Assembly: GCA_029844215.1 (NCBI GenBank)
Contig: CM056736.1
Coordinates: forward strand, 22,381,501 to 22,445,500
Direction: 5' to 3'
Length of the DNA stretch: 64,000 bases
DNA from: Przewalskia tangutica
Taxonomy: Eukaryota > Streptophyta > Magnoliopsida > Solanales > Solanaceae
The notes under the pieces were generated by a model. The model saw nothing but the letters and a program-made list of their open reading frames with translations. It ran no database searches and was not told the origin of the DNA. Positions 45,350 to 57,421 of this stretch are shown here, one piece after another. How positions within the stretch are numbered: position 1 is the stretch's first letter; the number at the start of each line of letters is the position of its first letter. The translations under genes were made by a program, and so were the position numbers.

Positions 45350-48300
45350 TGTTGTAATACCTCATTTTAGCCGGAGTCGAAATGGTGTACTACGTATGGG
45401 TGATTCCTGAATTGTGTTTAAGGAGTCGCCACCTAATTATTTTAAATATGAATTAGGACATCTACTTAGCAAAAATGCTAAAAATAACTCCAATTAAAGG
45501 TCTGCAAAACTAATGTGATTCTAGGTAAGGGTTCTCTATTATCCTAGAGGAAAGGGGTTAGGCATCCTCTAAGATCCGATAACTTGCGGTTGTCCGGTCA
45601 GACTTAGGTTAATTATTTAAATTTAAAAAAAAATGCATGTTGTTTTGAGAGCACAAAATTAAGAAGAAAATATTTACAAATAACTATTCTTTGAAAGATA
45701 TGTTTTGATAAAATTTGCATGAAATTTATTTATAAAGTGCATAAAAAAAATGGTTTGTTTAGAAAGTATATTTTGTATGTAAAATTGGTTTTTGATAAAC
45801 ATATGCATTTATGTGGCAAAAAATATATGTGACGATCCTAAAATAGACTAGTGAGATTTCCTATTTTTTAACTACCCTTTCTAATTTATTAATCCTAAGC
45901 CTAACTATTCTAAGCATTCTTGTAATCATACAAATAATAAAACGGCGGAACTTAAAGAGTTTAAAAAAAGTGACTAGGACGAATGAAGATATCATCCTAC
46001 CCTATTTGTTTAGAAGTCCTAAGGCCGGAGAATGCAAGGAACGTAGACGCGGGTCTTCACTTGACAAAGTCTCTCATACGAGACTCTTCGTTGCTCTCGA
46101 TACATTTCATGTAAATCAAAGAAAGGAAAGGATTAGGAAGTACTCAAAATCTATCAGGTATAAATAAAGGGCCTGCTGGACCCAGCGTTATTGGTTGCAG
46201 ATATTTAAAAAAAACAAATAGATAGCACTGGGCTAAACAAAGCATAATGAACAGATCCAATTTCAACAGGAATAAATATCCAGATATCTTAACAGGATTC
46301 ACATAGACAAGATGAGGCAACACTGAACCAAATAGATTCCTTTAGCGTTTTCAGTCTAACATTTGGATAGAACATTGACAAACAGAATGTATCAACATCC
46401 ACATGATCAAGATAATTATGCTAAGTCAATTGGCATGCTTCGTAATATTAAAAGAACTAGCCTAACCGAGAACTTAGAAAATAAGTTCAGCTTATACATA
46501 GGCCAGACCACAATCATATTTCACCTCTCATGCAAGCAACCTTATTAGATCAACACACAGATCACATGCTTTTTAAGCAAAGGGAAAGAGAAAAGGGGGA
46601 AAGTTGATCCTGGATAACTAATTCAGGAAAAACATGTATCAAGATGTTGAGATGATCAAACGACATACACTTAAATTATACCAAACAGATCATGTTTAAC
46701 TACACTAACTAACCAATACTTACTTGATATCTAATTACACAGATTCATTTAGACTTAGTCTGATAACATTATTAATGATTAACATGAAATAGATTCAAAC
46801 AATAAACCAAACATGCTCAGTAAAAATACAAAAATAGAAAATGCAGTCCCTTAGTCATATTTGATAGCTAATCAAATGCTCTAATATTGTCATTAATACA
46901 TACTAAACATGTCTATTCTTTGAGAAATGACTCAACACCAAACATACTATAATAAGCCATAATTAACATGCTAGAATTTAAACTCACAGACTTGAGCAAC
47001 AATTAAGTTAAACTAAATATATTCAATAAAGACACCTCGGAGCAAGACATGCTCAAGACTCGATGAGATTAAACAGGGCAGCAAGCATGTCTCAGAAACA
47101 AATGGAACTACTTAGCACATTTTATACAATTTAACTCGGGGATACATAAGAATCGAGCCAACGCATATTGTACTAACTCAGATTTTATCATGCAAGTCCT
47201 TTTCAACAGATTTCCAAGCAAAAGAGGACGAGCAACTTATTTGCTCTCGAATAAAAATATATACACAAGGAAGATCAATATCGGACTATACACGTTAGTC
47301 CAGAATGTAATACCTGATTCTATGTGATTAAACTATTTAAATTGAAACAAACTATCATACTTAAAATCAGGCATTATGATTAGGCAAGAACTAAACTAAT
47401 AATCGTGCATAACACATAAAAAATACAAAATGAACTGGGACGAATTTCAAGCTTATTGACCTTCTTCGGGCAGCGAACCGAGACGTGTTTCGACTCGTCG
47501 ATTCTGCTCGGAGATGTTTTTATGCTATGCGATTGAAGAAGAATAAGAACTTGAATATTTGTGACCTTTTCGAGTCAGGACCCTCAAGAAGATTTTCTTT
47601 TGGGTTTTGTTCTTGGTCTTTCAAGACAGATTTTCGATCTTTTCGTTTCAAGAAAAAAAAAAGACCCTCAACACAAGCTAAAGGGATTGTATTTATAGCC
47701 ACAAATCAGGGCTTCAACAACTAGAATTTGAAATTTGAAATCAAAAGGGGAAGGAAAAGTGACCGGTTCTGTTGTGATTCGAAAGGAATAGAAAATGGGT
47801 CTGATTTTAGCTTTTTAGAGAGATTTTGACGAAAGGAGTCGTTGGGACAGAGACATGAGTTTGTTCCATTGGGTTGACTCTTGAATCGACTTTGAATCAT
47901 GTTTTATCCACTGAATCGAAGCAAGAAAGGTCCAGCGAACCGTTAGACCTTATGCATGCTCTGATTCAGGGGATTAAGAATGACTTTCGTGGCTCAGAGG
48001 GTTTTCAAAATAGATACAAGACTGGGGGTTGATGAGACGGGTGCCTGGTGGCGTCGGCAACGTGGATTATCCGGCGGGTAAAGGGGTGTGGCGGTGATAG
48101 GTCGACTGGTTCTTTGGGGATTTAGGAATGGAGATCGGTCTGTTTGGGGTGTTGAAGGAAAGGGACGAAAATATTGAAGGATTTGGTATTGGGCTCGGGT
48201 CGATGAGGTAATGGACTTCTGATGTGGGAATGATTTTGGGCTGGGAAAATATAAAAAGGTTGTGGGAATTAATGTGTTGGGAGATTAATTAATAAAAATA

Positions 48301-48689
48301 TTCTTCTTTATCTCGGTTAATCTAAAAATGCACACACACATAAAATACGGTACAAAGACTTAATATATGTATTTAATATAATATTAATATGAAAAATGAT
48401 TAAAATGATTAATGTGATAACTGGTGAAAATATCAAGAGAAAATCAATCACCAATATCGATGCCGAAATATTAAAATTATTTTGCTTATATTTTAATTAT
48501 AAAATGTGATACCCGATATTTTAAAATTATGCGGTAATTAGTGAAAAATATTAAAATTACTTATTTTTTGACAATTTTCAAGACTGAGAAGCATAGTAAA
48601 ATTAATTGGAGATAAAAGGACGACCTGAATGAAATGTTCACAGGTAAACAAATAGTTGGGTAAAGAAGAGACAAAATTGGGTGTTAACA
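45350..48689 (-). repeat. 3' LTR of the Tat/Ogre-like element (LTR C)
   Basis: TGTTGTAATACCTC to AAATTGGGTGTTAACA, 3340 bp. It contains GGAGTCGCCACCTAATTA at 45423-45440, AAGGTCTGCAAAAC, GGGTAAGGGTTCT, GGGGTTAGGCATCCTCTAAG and GCGAACCGAGACGTGTTTCG, all shared with LTR B or LTR A. The short frames inside (for example 45970-46167 and 47485-47724) show no domains. Confidence 0.85.
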
Positions 48690-48706
48690 GTTTGTCCCTC
48701 TTTGAC
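48690..48706 (-). promoter_or_regulatory. Polypurine tract of the Tat/Ogre-like element
   Basis: The minus strand reads TCAAAGAGGGACAAAC directly before the LTR start TGTTAACACC. Position and purine content fit the primer for plus-strand DNA synthesis and show that 45350-48689 is the 3' LTR. Confidence 0.75.
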
Positions 48707-48850
48707 TGAAGACGATGAAAGAGTTTTCGGATAAAGACGTTGATTTGTATCCAATTTTGTCCTGATTGTCAAAGGTTAGGAAGTGTCCGGGTAAACGGAG
48801 TTTCCAAGAAGAAAAGGAAATTTTTTATGCTAGTAATTTGGGCACAAAGC

Positions 48851-49150
48851 TGATGCAGATTCACAATTAGTCCAGTGCCAAATTATGATGACGCTGGGTT
48901 GCTGTGATGCTAGAAAAATTAAACCAAGGATAACGCAGATTTAAAAATTTGTTCTAGTGTCGAATTATGATGACACTGGGTTCTGTGGTGCTAGAAAATT
49001 AAGAACAGGGCGGATGCAGATTCAAAATTTGTCCCAGTGTCGAATTATGATGACACTGGGTTATTGCGATATTAGAAAAATTTAAGGCAAGGCTAACGCA
49101 AATTCAAAATTTTATCCTAGTATCGAATTATAATGATACTATAATCATTG
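48851..49150 (-). repeat. ~82-bp tandem repeat near the polypurine tract
   Basis: Copies begin near 48851, 48932, 49013 and 49095, each with a GCAGATT-type start, an AGTGTCGAATTATGATGACA core and a GCTAGAAAAATTAA end. The last copy is diverged and partial. Confidence 0.85.
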
Positions 49151-49389
49151 GTGTTGCGGGATGCTGGAGGAGAGCGGATCGACGTTCGAGGTACAAATTG
49201 TCTGGGTTCGCCATAAGAGATAGTTCCACGTTGTGCTCCTGCTCCTGTAAATTAAGGTTCCTGCAGGCTAAAGCTTACGAAAAATTAGTGCATAGCTGTT
49301 AAGACAAAAATGATAAAGCAAGAATATATGAGAAATGTGATCCTGTGAGTCGAAATGTCGTCTCTGTGCAGACGTTGAGTTGGTGACGT

Positions 49390-50290
49390 CATTGTATGGA
49401 CGTGTTGATGTTGATGACATCGTTTTCGAATGTGATGCTGCTGGTGTCATTTTCGGGCGAACTGTCGATCGCATCATTTTCGAACGTACTGTTGATGGCG
49501 TCGTTTTCGAACGTACTGTAGATTACGTCATTTTCGGACGTGATACTGATGGCGTCGTTTCTGGACGTGATGTTAATACTCGTCGTTTCCGGACGCAAGT
49601 GCAGATATTCATCATTTTCGGACGTAGTGCAAATATTCGTCGTTTTCGGACGTAGTGCATATACTCATTTCCGAACGTAATGCAAATATTCGTCATTTCC
49701 GGACGTAGTGCATATACTCATTTCCGGACGTAATGCAAATATTCGTTGTTTCCGGATGTAATGCTGATGACGTCGTTTCTGGACTTAATGCAAATATTCA
49801 TCGTTTTCGGACGAAAATGTAGATGACGTCGTTTACGGACGTAATGTTGATGGTATCGTTTCCGAAAGCAATATAAATGACGTAGTTTCCAGACGTAATG
49901 CAAGTATTCGTCGTTTTCGGACAAAATTTAGATGACGTCATTTCCGGACGTAATGTTGATGACGTCGTTTCCGGACGTAATGAAAATATTCGTCATTTCC
50001 GGACGAAAATATAGATGACATCATTTCCGGAAGTAATGTTGATGACATCATTTCCGGACGTAATGCAAATATTCGTCGTTTCCGGACGAAATGTAGATGA
50101 CGTCGTTTTCGGACGTAATGCTGATGATGTCATTTTCAGACGTAATGCAAATATTCGTCGTTTCCGGATGAAATATAGATGACGTCGTTTTCGGACGTAG
50201 TGCTGACGGCGTCATTTCTGGACGCAATATAAATGACGTCGTTTCTGGACGTAGTGCAAATATTCCTCATTTTCGGACGAAATGTAGATG
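49390..50290 (-). repeat. Short tandem array rich in GACGTC and TTTCGGACGTAATG
   Basis: Dozens of imperfect copies of a roughly 25-30 bp unit of the form GATGACGTCGTTTTCGGACG followed by TAATG. Units are variably spaced and sometimes grouped in higher-order pairs with GCAAATATTCGTC. Frames stay partly open on both strands, but the peptides are simple repeats and not a supported protein. Confidence 0.85.
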
Positions 50291-50645
50291 ACGTTGTTGC
50301 AAGATAAAATATAGATGGAGCCATTGTGTGGGCATAATAAAATAACATTGTTGAGTAGACGCGATGTAGAGGTCGTTGCTGCATGGACGAAATATAAATG
50401 AAGTCATTGTATGGGCATAATAAAATAACGTCGTTGAGTAGACGTTATGTAGAGGTCGTCGCTGCACGGACGAAAATAGAGATGAAGTCGTTGTATGGGC
50501 ATAATAAAATAACGTCGTTGAGTAGACGCAATGTAGAGGTCATCGTTGCATGGACGAAATATAGATGAATGACATTGCATCGACATAATAAAATAACGTC
50601 ATTGAGTAGACGCGATGTAGAGATCGTCACTGCATAGACGAAATA
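50291..50645 (-). repeat. ~90-bp tandem array (GTAGACGCGATGTAGAGGTC unit)
   Basis: About four copies combine GTCGTTGCTGCATGGACGAAA, ATAGATGAAGTCATTGTA, GGGCATAATAAAATAACGTC and GTTGAGTAGACG blocks. It follows the first array without a gap and shares its ACGTC core, so it probably arose from it. Confidence 0.8.
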
Positions 50646-51115
50646 TAGACATCATTGATAACCGTAATAAGAGAAACGTCGTTGTGCGGACGTAATAAGA
50701 TGAACGTCATTGAATAGACGTAATAAAGGACATCATTGATTGATGTAATAGGACGTCGTTGAAAAGACGTAATAATAGAACATCATTGAATAGATGTGAT
50801 AAAAGGCGTCATTGATAGCCGTAAATAGGAGTATGTCGTTGTGCGAACGCAATAAGATAAATGTCATTGAATAGACGTGATAAATGACGTCATTGATATC
50901 CTTAATAGGAGAAACATCGTTGTGCGAACGTAATAAGATGAATTTCGTTGAATAGACGTGATATTGGTAGCCGTATAGGAGGAACGTCGTTGTGCGGACG
51001 TAATAAGATGAACATCGTTGATAGATTTAATAGGACGTCGTTGATAGATTTTATAGGACGTCATTGAATAGACGTAATAATAGAACGTCATTGACAGACG
51101 TAATAAGATTATTTC
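50646..51115 (-). repeat. Third array (GTCGTTGTGCGGACGTAATA unit)
   Basis: Repeats of GTCGTTGTGCGGACGTAATA, AGATGAACGTCATTGAATAG and ACGTAATA in variable order, each containing an ACGTCATT or ACGTCGTT core. It ends near ATAAGATTATTTCGATCC. Confidence 0.8.
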
Positions 51116-52334
51116 GATCCGGTGGGCCAGGCTACTATGATGAAATTACCTGCAGAATATAAACTGCATAAAATAGTTAGATTCATAAAGTGATTGAAAA
51201 ATGAGGAACAGAGTGTGGCCCTGTGAGCCAAATGATGTCTTGATAGATGCGTGCGATTGTGGCCTTGCGAGCTGAGCTGTTATGCGAAACTTTCTACAAA
51301 ACCAAAGATAGATGAAATAGTTAGTGCAGGGATATATAGATATGCGAAATGAATGAATGATGATAAGAATGTGGCCCTGTGAGCCGAAATATCGTCTGTG
51401 CAAATATAATGTCGTTGGACCATGTAGGTCAATTTTGCGTAGCCGCCTAATAGGAGTGTGATCCCTTTGGGCTGAAATGCGATGCAGAAATTCCTCGGTA
51501 TTACACATCAGTGTTGAGGGTTTCGATGCTTCTGTTAACCTAAAAATTTGCACTCAAAGAAAACTTGTGAGTTTGGGAACTGCCTGAGGTTGAAATGACA
51601 TCGTTGTCTGGATGTTATTACGGAATTTGAACTTTGATTGTTGTTGTCTTTTCCGCTTCTGCTAATATGAAACACCTGCGCTCAAAGAAAAATTGTGTGT
51701 TTTGGGGGGCGGTTTATTCGTATTGACTTTGCAGCTTTGAACCTTGATATTTGTGCGGCCAGCCGGTTTGGACCTATAACCCCTGTCTGGTTTCCTGTCT
51801 TGGCGATAAAGTTTATTTGTTTATTGAAAAACAAAATGCTTATGAAAAGTTCTTGTCGGATTTTCAAGATCAACGTTTCTGTGTTCATTGGCGTCTTTTT
51901 GCGACGAAACCTCAAAAATTGTCCCAGATTCAAATATGTGAATCTCGCCATATCCAAAGCAAGGGAGATTTTTTTTAAAAAAAAAGTGAGACCGAAGCCG
52001 ATATGACCGCCTACATATCCCGCCGAGGGAATCAGGTCATTACGTAGTTCAAAGTTACAAAACTGGGTAAAAGTTAAAGAATTTCTAAAGGTGGGACCGA
52101 AGCCGATATGGCGGCCTACGTATCCGCCAAGGAAATCAGGTCACACGTAGTTCCAATTTACAAAAGAAGGAGGCAAAATATATTAAACTAGCTACAAATT
52201 TTCTTAGATTCTCGGAGGACCAAGACATGGGTACAAGTCCACTTGTTCAAAATGTCTCTTTGCTCTGTGTCTCTAATGGCTGGGTCTTCAGCGGGATCAT
52301 CCCTATGCAGCGCATGTTTTGGCAAATGCCTGAT
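51116..52334 (-). other. Non-coding 3' region of the Tat/Ogre-like element
   Basis: Dispersed short repeats recur: GTGGCCCTGTGAGCC near 51218 and 51370 (a relative at 49340), a GCACTCAAAGAAAA block near 51550 and 51678, and two copies of a block with GACCGAAGCCGATATG (51989 and 52095) followed by CCTACGTATC and AATCAGGTCA. The last block is common at this place in Solanaceae Tat elements. No pol motif was found. Confidence 0.65.
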
Positions 52335-53186
52335 TCAGAGGTCGAACAATCTTCGGCAATGGGTACTCCTTTTTCTTTGGCAATTGGCCGATAATTCAAC
52401 CTTCCTCCCTTTCCGGGCTGGTGTAATAGTCCCTTTCAGACTGCTCTCTTCACCTTCATTAATCATGTTCACATAGGCATTGTCATTGGTGGGAGCTTTC
52501 TTCAGCTGGATAACTCCTTCTTTGATCAACTCCTCGATTTTGTCTTTGAGGTCATAGCAACTTCCCGTGTCGTGCCCAACGGCCCCAGAATGGTACGCAC
52601 AATGTTTAGTCGCATCGTGTGCTCTAGAAGTAGGATTGGGGATATTTCTTGAGATTGGCTGGAGTATTACTGCGACTCTCAACCTCTCGTACAACTGGGC
52701 TAGAGGTTCAACCAAAGGCGTGTAGGTTTTAGTTGGCTTTCTTTCGGGATTTATGCGGGGTTTGGGTGCATTTGGTGTACGGATTCATGACTGCGGTGAG
52801 TATAAAAGATTCGGATATGCTGGTTTGGTATGGTAAACAGGGTATAGGGTAGTGCAGTGATGATAATATGGTTGTGGGTTTTGGGTGTCTTGGTTATAGT
52901 AAGATGGTGGTGGGCTTTGATACACCGGGAAATGGTATGTCCTATGCTCCTGAATGACCATGATAGGAGATGTTGCATCTCTCTTTCTTTGGGAGGTACC
53001 TCCGATTGAATCTGTCTGCATTGCTCTGTTAGTTGCTTGTAGGGCTGCTAGATTTGTGATCCTACCCGTTTTAATGTCGTCTTCTACAAAATCGCCCATT
53101 CTTACCACTTCTGCAAAACTTCGGCCGATTACACTGATCATTTTCTCATAGTATGTCACATCTTTTAAAGACTGCACGAACAGGGT
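52335..53186 (-). pseudogene. Tat/Ogre-like gag, frameshifted and truncated
   Basis: The minus-strand N-terminal piece (53192-52785) has LFVQSLKDVTYYEKMISVIG and FVEDDIKTGRI. After a frame change comes CAYHSGAVGHDTGSCYDLKD (52715-52335) followed by KIEELIKEGVIQL, the zinc-knuckle-like CX..HX..HD..C pattern typical of Solanaceae Tat Gag. The first residues of the listed frame come from the Tekay LTR, so gag truly stops at the junction 53186/53187. Protease does not follow. Role by family: capsid and RNA binding. Confidence 0.85.
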
Positions 53187-55992
53187 TGTCACGACCCGAC
53201 CCCGGGGCCACGATTGGTACCCTACCGGGGTACCCTGTCAGGTATATGTCAGAGAATAGCAGCGGAACATACATAACACATAACTTATAAAAAGGTAAAC
53301 AACACTGGCCAGCCGATAAGGCTGCCTTCCATAAAAACATACTTAATCAAAAGTCTAGCAGTACAACTTATCCTTACAGCCCAAAACACATACGTGACCA
53401 CATACCTCTAAGGATAGCAACTGTGGCGGGACAGGGCCCCGCCATACCCCTGAATATACACACTGTCTATAACATCAGGGAAAATCCGTACCAACAAAAC
53501 AAGCTTCCGGAGGAATGGAGCTTCTAACACCGGAACAGTGATCCTAAGAACGAGGATCCACCACTGCATTTACCGCGGCATGAGCGGCCCGGGAAGGGTC
53601 GATACAATATGTACCAAGTATGTAAAACTGGAAAAATATTGTAATAATGATATCATAAGTCTGAAAAATAAGCTGGAGTCATGAAAGACAATCAAAATAC
53701 AAGATAATCGTGGTCTTACTAACAATGAGTAACAAGTATATACTTTACTGCATAAAAATAGGAGGCTTGTGATCAAAACAGGGTCCCCCGCCCGTAGTAT
53801 CAATAAGCAATCCTACTCCTGGGACTATTTCACCCGCATGGGTCTTGTGGACCCGCATGAGGTATTCCTCGCATAGTCAGACTACCGCACGTGAGACCAT
53901 TTCACCCGCATAAGTCCATAGGACTCGCATGAGGTATTCCTCGCATCGTGGGTAGCAAATCCACGGAACAGGTGGTATAACGATCTTGGGGATTTACCCC
54001 TCAGATATACTCTTACCCTGAAGCAGGTGGTAAGACGATCTTGGGGCTTGCCCCTCATTCATACTCTTACCCTGGAGAAAACAGGTGGTATAACGATCTT
54101 GGGGATTTACCCCTCAGATATACTCTTACCCCGAAGCAGGTGGTATGACGATCTTGGGGCTTGCCCCTCATTCATACTCTTACCCTGGAGAAGGTGGTAT
54201 AACGATCTTGGGGCTGGCCCCTCAGATATACTCTTACCCTAGCTCAATCTGTCATCATATCATAATCATATATATATACAAGTTACGAAAACTCATACTT
54301 CTTATTAGTCTTGTTCATATACCCTCTCATTTTAGTTTAATCAAGGCACTAACATATTTAATAAAAGAAAATTCGGGAGTTTAACCCAAAGTACCACATA
54401 CTTATATTCTTTTAAAAATGACTCTTTTTCATAGAAAACCTTTGGGCAATTGATGCCTTAAAATCAATTTGTCTTTCATAAATCAAGTCACTTGTCCTTA
54501 CTTATCTTACTTACAGTAAATCTCTTCTTGTTATCCTTCTATAAATCTAATAAACCAACTTCCCATAAAGTTGTTATATTAACACTCTACTTTAGTAAAA
54601 TTATACTTTCCCCCTAACCAAGGGACTTATACTTCTTAAAACGAAACAAGTCTTTATATACTTAAAACAGGTAAGAATACCAAATCTTGTACGTCTACCG
54701 TACTACATAGATACAACTACTCATGCTCAAGAGATAGGAAAGCTCTACATACCTCTTCGGTCAATCCTCTTGCTAAGTCCAAACTACCGCAAGTAATAAG
54801 TCAACCTATAACAACCATGATACGTTTATTAACCTCTAATTTCAATGTAGAAATAATCTAAGTTCAAAGCCCCTAAATTCTATGGAAAATTGGGCAGCAT
54901 TTCCTTTGTTTCTACATACTTTGCCACCTTTCACAAGGCCGAATTTAACATCCAAAACGCCACATCTTAGGCCCAACAATCCGACATTTCAAAGGGGAGT
55001 ACACACCTAAACTTGGGTGTGTAAAATTCTACCCCATAAGGTACAACAATTCACTTAACAATTCTAAAGTAGTTTGTAGGCTACAACATGCTCATAATAT
55101 CTTCTTAACCAATCTTTTCATATCCAAACCACATTTCTTACATGCAATGACTCTAAGAGCATTATTTACTACTACAAGTTCCTTCTTCTTCACATGCAAC
55201 ATTAATAACTAATCCACAAGAGAAGAAATGTTACCTTTAGAGCTTTAGCCAAAACTATTCCAATAATTTTGCTAGCCTCTTTTCCAAAAACACCACCACA
55301 ATAACTCCTACAAGCTAGCCACAAGCTTTCTTCGTGTCCTTAACTTTTCAGATTTTTCTTAGGCTTTGAATTCCTCTTGGAACTTTAGAGAGAATTGAGA
55401 GCTTTAGTTTAGAGAGAGGGAGAGATTTGAAAGATGAACAAGTCTTCAAGACTTGGTCAATATAAGGCATGCAAGAAATCAGATGGGGGGACACTTGTCA
55501 CCCTCCCATGGTCTTTTAAAAGAGAAATCTGATTTTTCCTCAGTTTTTCCGCCAGAATTCCCGCCTCGGCGCCGAATCTTCTGCGGACTTTCGGAACTTC
55601 CGGCGTCGCGGCCCTGCTTCCCGGCGCCGCGGCTCTGTAACTTTAGCGACCCCTCAGCATATCCGGTGCCGCGGCCCTGCATCCGGCGCCGCGGCCCTGT
55701 CGCCTTTGTCCGAAGCACATTTATGTCCGACTGCGCACTGAACTTGTAACTCCCATAACTTCCTACTCCGATGTCCTATCGACGAACGGTTGGTTGAGTT
55801 GGAAACTAGACTCAACGAACTACGTACTAGGCCTTTGAAATACTTAGGAACTCTCAATGTACCGGGTCATAAGCCGCCTCAAAGTTGACTAAAACCCGTC
55901 CGAAACAATCCGTCAACCTTTCTTTCAAAAAATTTAAGTCTTACTCATTTCGCACGCTCTCACACGTATGGCCAGAACTACGGGGTATAACA
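53187..55992 (-). repeat. 3' LTR of the Tekay-type element
   Basis: TGTCACGACCCGACCCCGGG to ACTACGGGGTATAACA, 2806 bp. Its first 1.2 kb matches the broken partner at 61053-62249. A GC-rich block with GGCGCCGCGGCTCTG and GCCGCGGCCCTGC lies at 55558-55705. The tandem array at 53971-54245 is internal. Frames such as 53570-53803 are not genes. Confidence 0.9.
53971..54245 (-). repeat. ~55-bp tandem repeat in the Tekay 3' LTR
   Basis: GGTGGTATAACGATCTTGGG-type starts occur at 53971, 54026, 54084, 54139 and 54193 (periods 54-58). Units alternate between GATTTACCCCTCAGATATAC and GCTTGCCCCTCATTCATAC versions, suggesting a two-unit higher-order repeat. Confidence 0.9.
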
Positions 55993-56010
55993 TTCTCCCC
56001 CCCTTAGAAA
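55993..56010 (-). promoter_or_regulatory. Polypurine tract of the Tekay-type element
   Basis: The minus strand reads TTTCTAAGGGGGGGAGAA directly before the LTR start TGTTATACCCC, an obvious plus-strand primer. Confidence 0.85.
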
Positions 56011-56041
56011 CATTCATCCCGAATGTTCCTTCTAGACTTAC

Positions 56042-57421
56042 TCAAATCACAATATCGACATAGACCCTCTTAGCTAATCTTTTTGCAATAAAAGATGCTC
56101 CACGAGCCACAACAATACTCAAGCAAAATTTCCAATTTAAAACTATCAAGTAAGAAAGTAGGTTACCTGGAGGTATAGGAAATAAGTGAGGATACTTCTT
56201 CATCATGCCATCCTCTGCTTCCCACGTCATCTCCTCCCTGTTCTCGTTTTGCCATAATACCTTGACGGAAGCCACGTCCTTCGTCCGAAGTCGCCTAACC
56301 TGACAATCGAGTATCGCTATGGGACTCTCCTCATACGATAACTCCTCTGTCACCTGGACATCATGAATCGGGTGCACTCTAGATGGATCTCCAATACATT
56401 TCCGCAACATAGACACGTGGAAAACCGGATGTACCGCCTCCAAATCGGACGGCAGATCTAACTCATAGGCAACCTTGCCTACCCTACGAACAATCTGATA
56501 AGGCTCAATGTACCTTGGGCTAAGTTTCCCCTTCTTTCCAAATCTCATCACGCCCTTCATGGGCGATACCTTTAGGAAAACCCAATCATCTATCTCAAAT
56601 TCCAAGTGTCGACGCCGATGATCCGTGATCGACTTCGCCGACTCTGAGCTGCCAACAACCGCTCCTGGATAAGCTTCACCTTATCCACTGCCTGCTGAAC
56701 CAAGTCTGGCCCGACTAACTGTACTTCTCCCACCTCGAACCAGCCTATCGGTGACCTGCACTTCCTCTCATATAAGGCCTCATAAGGCGCCATCTGAATA
56801 CTAGAGTGGTAGCTGTTGTTATAAGCAAACTCCACAAGAGGTAAATGATCCTCCCAGCTACCCCTGAAATCAATAACACAAGCCCGCAGCATATCCTCAA
56901 GTGCCTGGATAGTGCGCTCGGCTTGTCCGTCGGTTTGAGGATGAAACATCATACTGAGACTCACATGGGTCCCTAATCCCTTCTGGAAAGACCTCTAGAA
57001 ATTAGCCGTGAACTGGGCTCCTCTATCTGAAATAATCGATACAGGCACTCCGTGCAGTCTCACAATCTCCCTGATATACAATCTAGCATAATCCTCGGCC
57101 GAAAAAGTCGTCCTGACTGGAAGAAAATGGGCTGATTTCGTCAGCCTGTCGACGATAACCCAAATGGAATCATGCTTCCTCTGAGTGGAAGGTAACCCTG
57201 TAATAAAATCCATATTTACCACCTCCCACTTCCAAGTCGGAATATCAATAGCCTGCAACAGCCCACCGGGCTTCTGGTGCTCAACTTTGACTCGCCGCAA
57301 TTCCGCATCGCGCCACGAACTCCGCAACGTCCCTCTTCAGGCCATCCCACCAATACACGCATCTGAGGTCATGATACATCTTAGTCGACCCCGGATGAAT
57401 AGAATAACCAGACCGTGTGCC
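56042..57421 (-). pseudogene. Ty3 integrase with chromodomain-like C-terminus
   Basis: Right to left: a degenerate zinc region (about 57420-57340, with YSIHPGSTKMY-like sequence), the catalytic core (VVNMDFITGLP, DSIWVIVDRLTKSAHFLPV, VPVSIISDRGAQFTANF, then FHPTDGQ-type FHPQTDGQAERTIQ, which carries the Glu of the DDE triad), the GPF-like C-terminal part (YHSSIQMAPYEALYERKCRS, LSPRYIEPYQIVRRVG), and a tail (ILDCQVRRLRTKDVASVKVL, then TWEAEDGMMKKYP) that fits a chromodomain. Frames break near 57330, 56980 and 56600. Integrase joins the DNA copy to the genome; the chromodomain is thought to guide it to heterochromatin. Confidence 0.9.

Larger units (their letters stand above)
45350..53186 (-). 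mobile_element. Tat/Ogre-like Ty3 element lacking pol, cut by a Tekay insertion
   Basis: Minus-strand order is gag (53186-52335), conserved non-coding blocks (52160-51960), large tandem arrays (51110-49390), an 82-bp array (49150-48851), polypurine tract and 3' LTR (48689-45350). Protease, RT, RNase H and integrase, which should lie between gag and the 3' region, are absent. The 5' part beyond 53186 is displaced by the Tekay-type element and lies outside the window. Tandem arrays in the 3' untranslated region are a known habit of Tat/Ogre elements. Confidence 0.8.

Noticed and set aside
45135..45365. 76-aa Thr/Pro-rich minus-strand frame as a separate gene
   Set aside because: It is the low-complexity hinge between integrase and RT of the Copia remnant and runs across the LTR C boundary.
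49380..49655. 91-aa repeat protein with IIFERTVDGVVFERTVD-like repeats
   Set aside because: It is a translation of the short tandem array in the Tat-like 3' region; units vary in length and break the frame soon after.
49390..51115. CRISPR-like array
   Set aside because: The units are contiguous imperfect repeats without unique spacers, in plant retrotransposon DNA.
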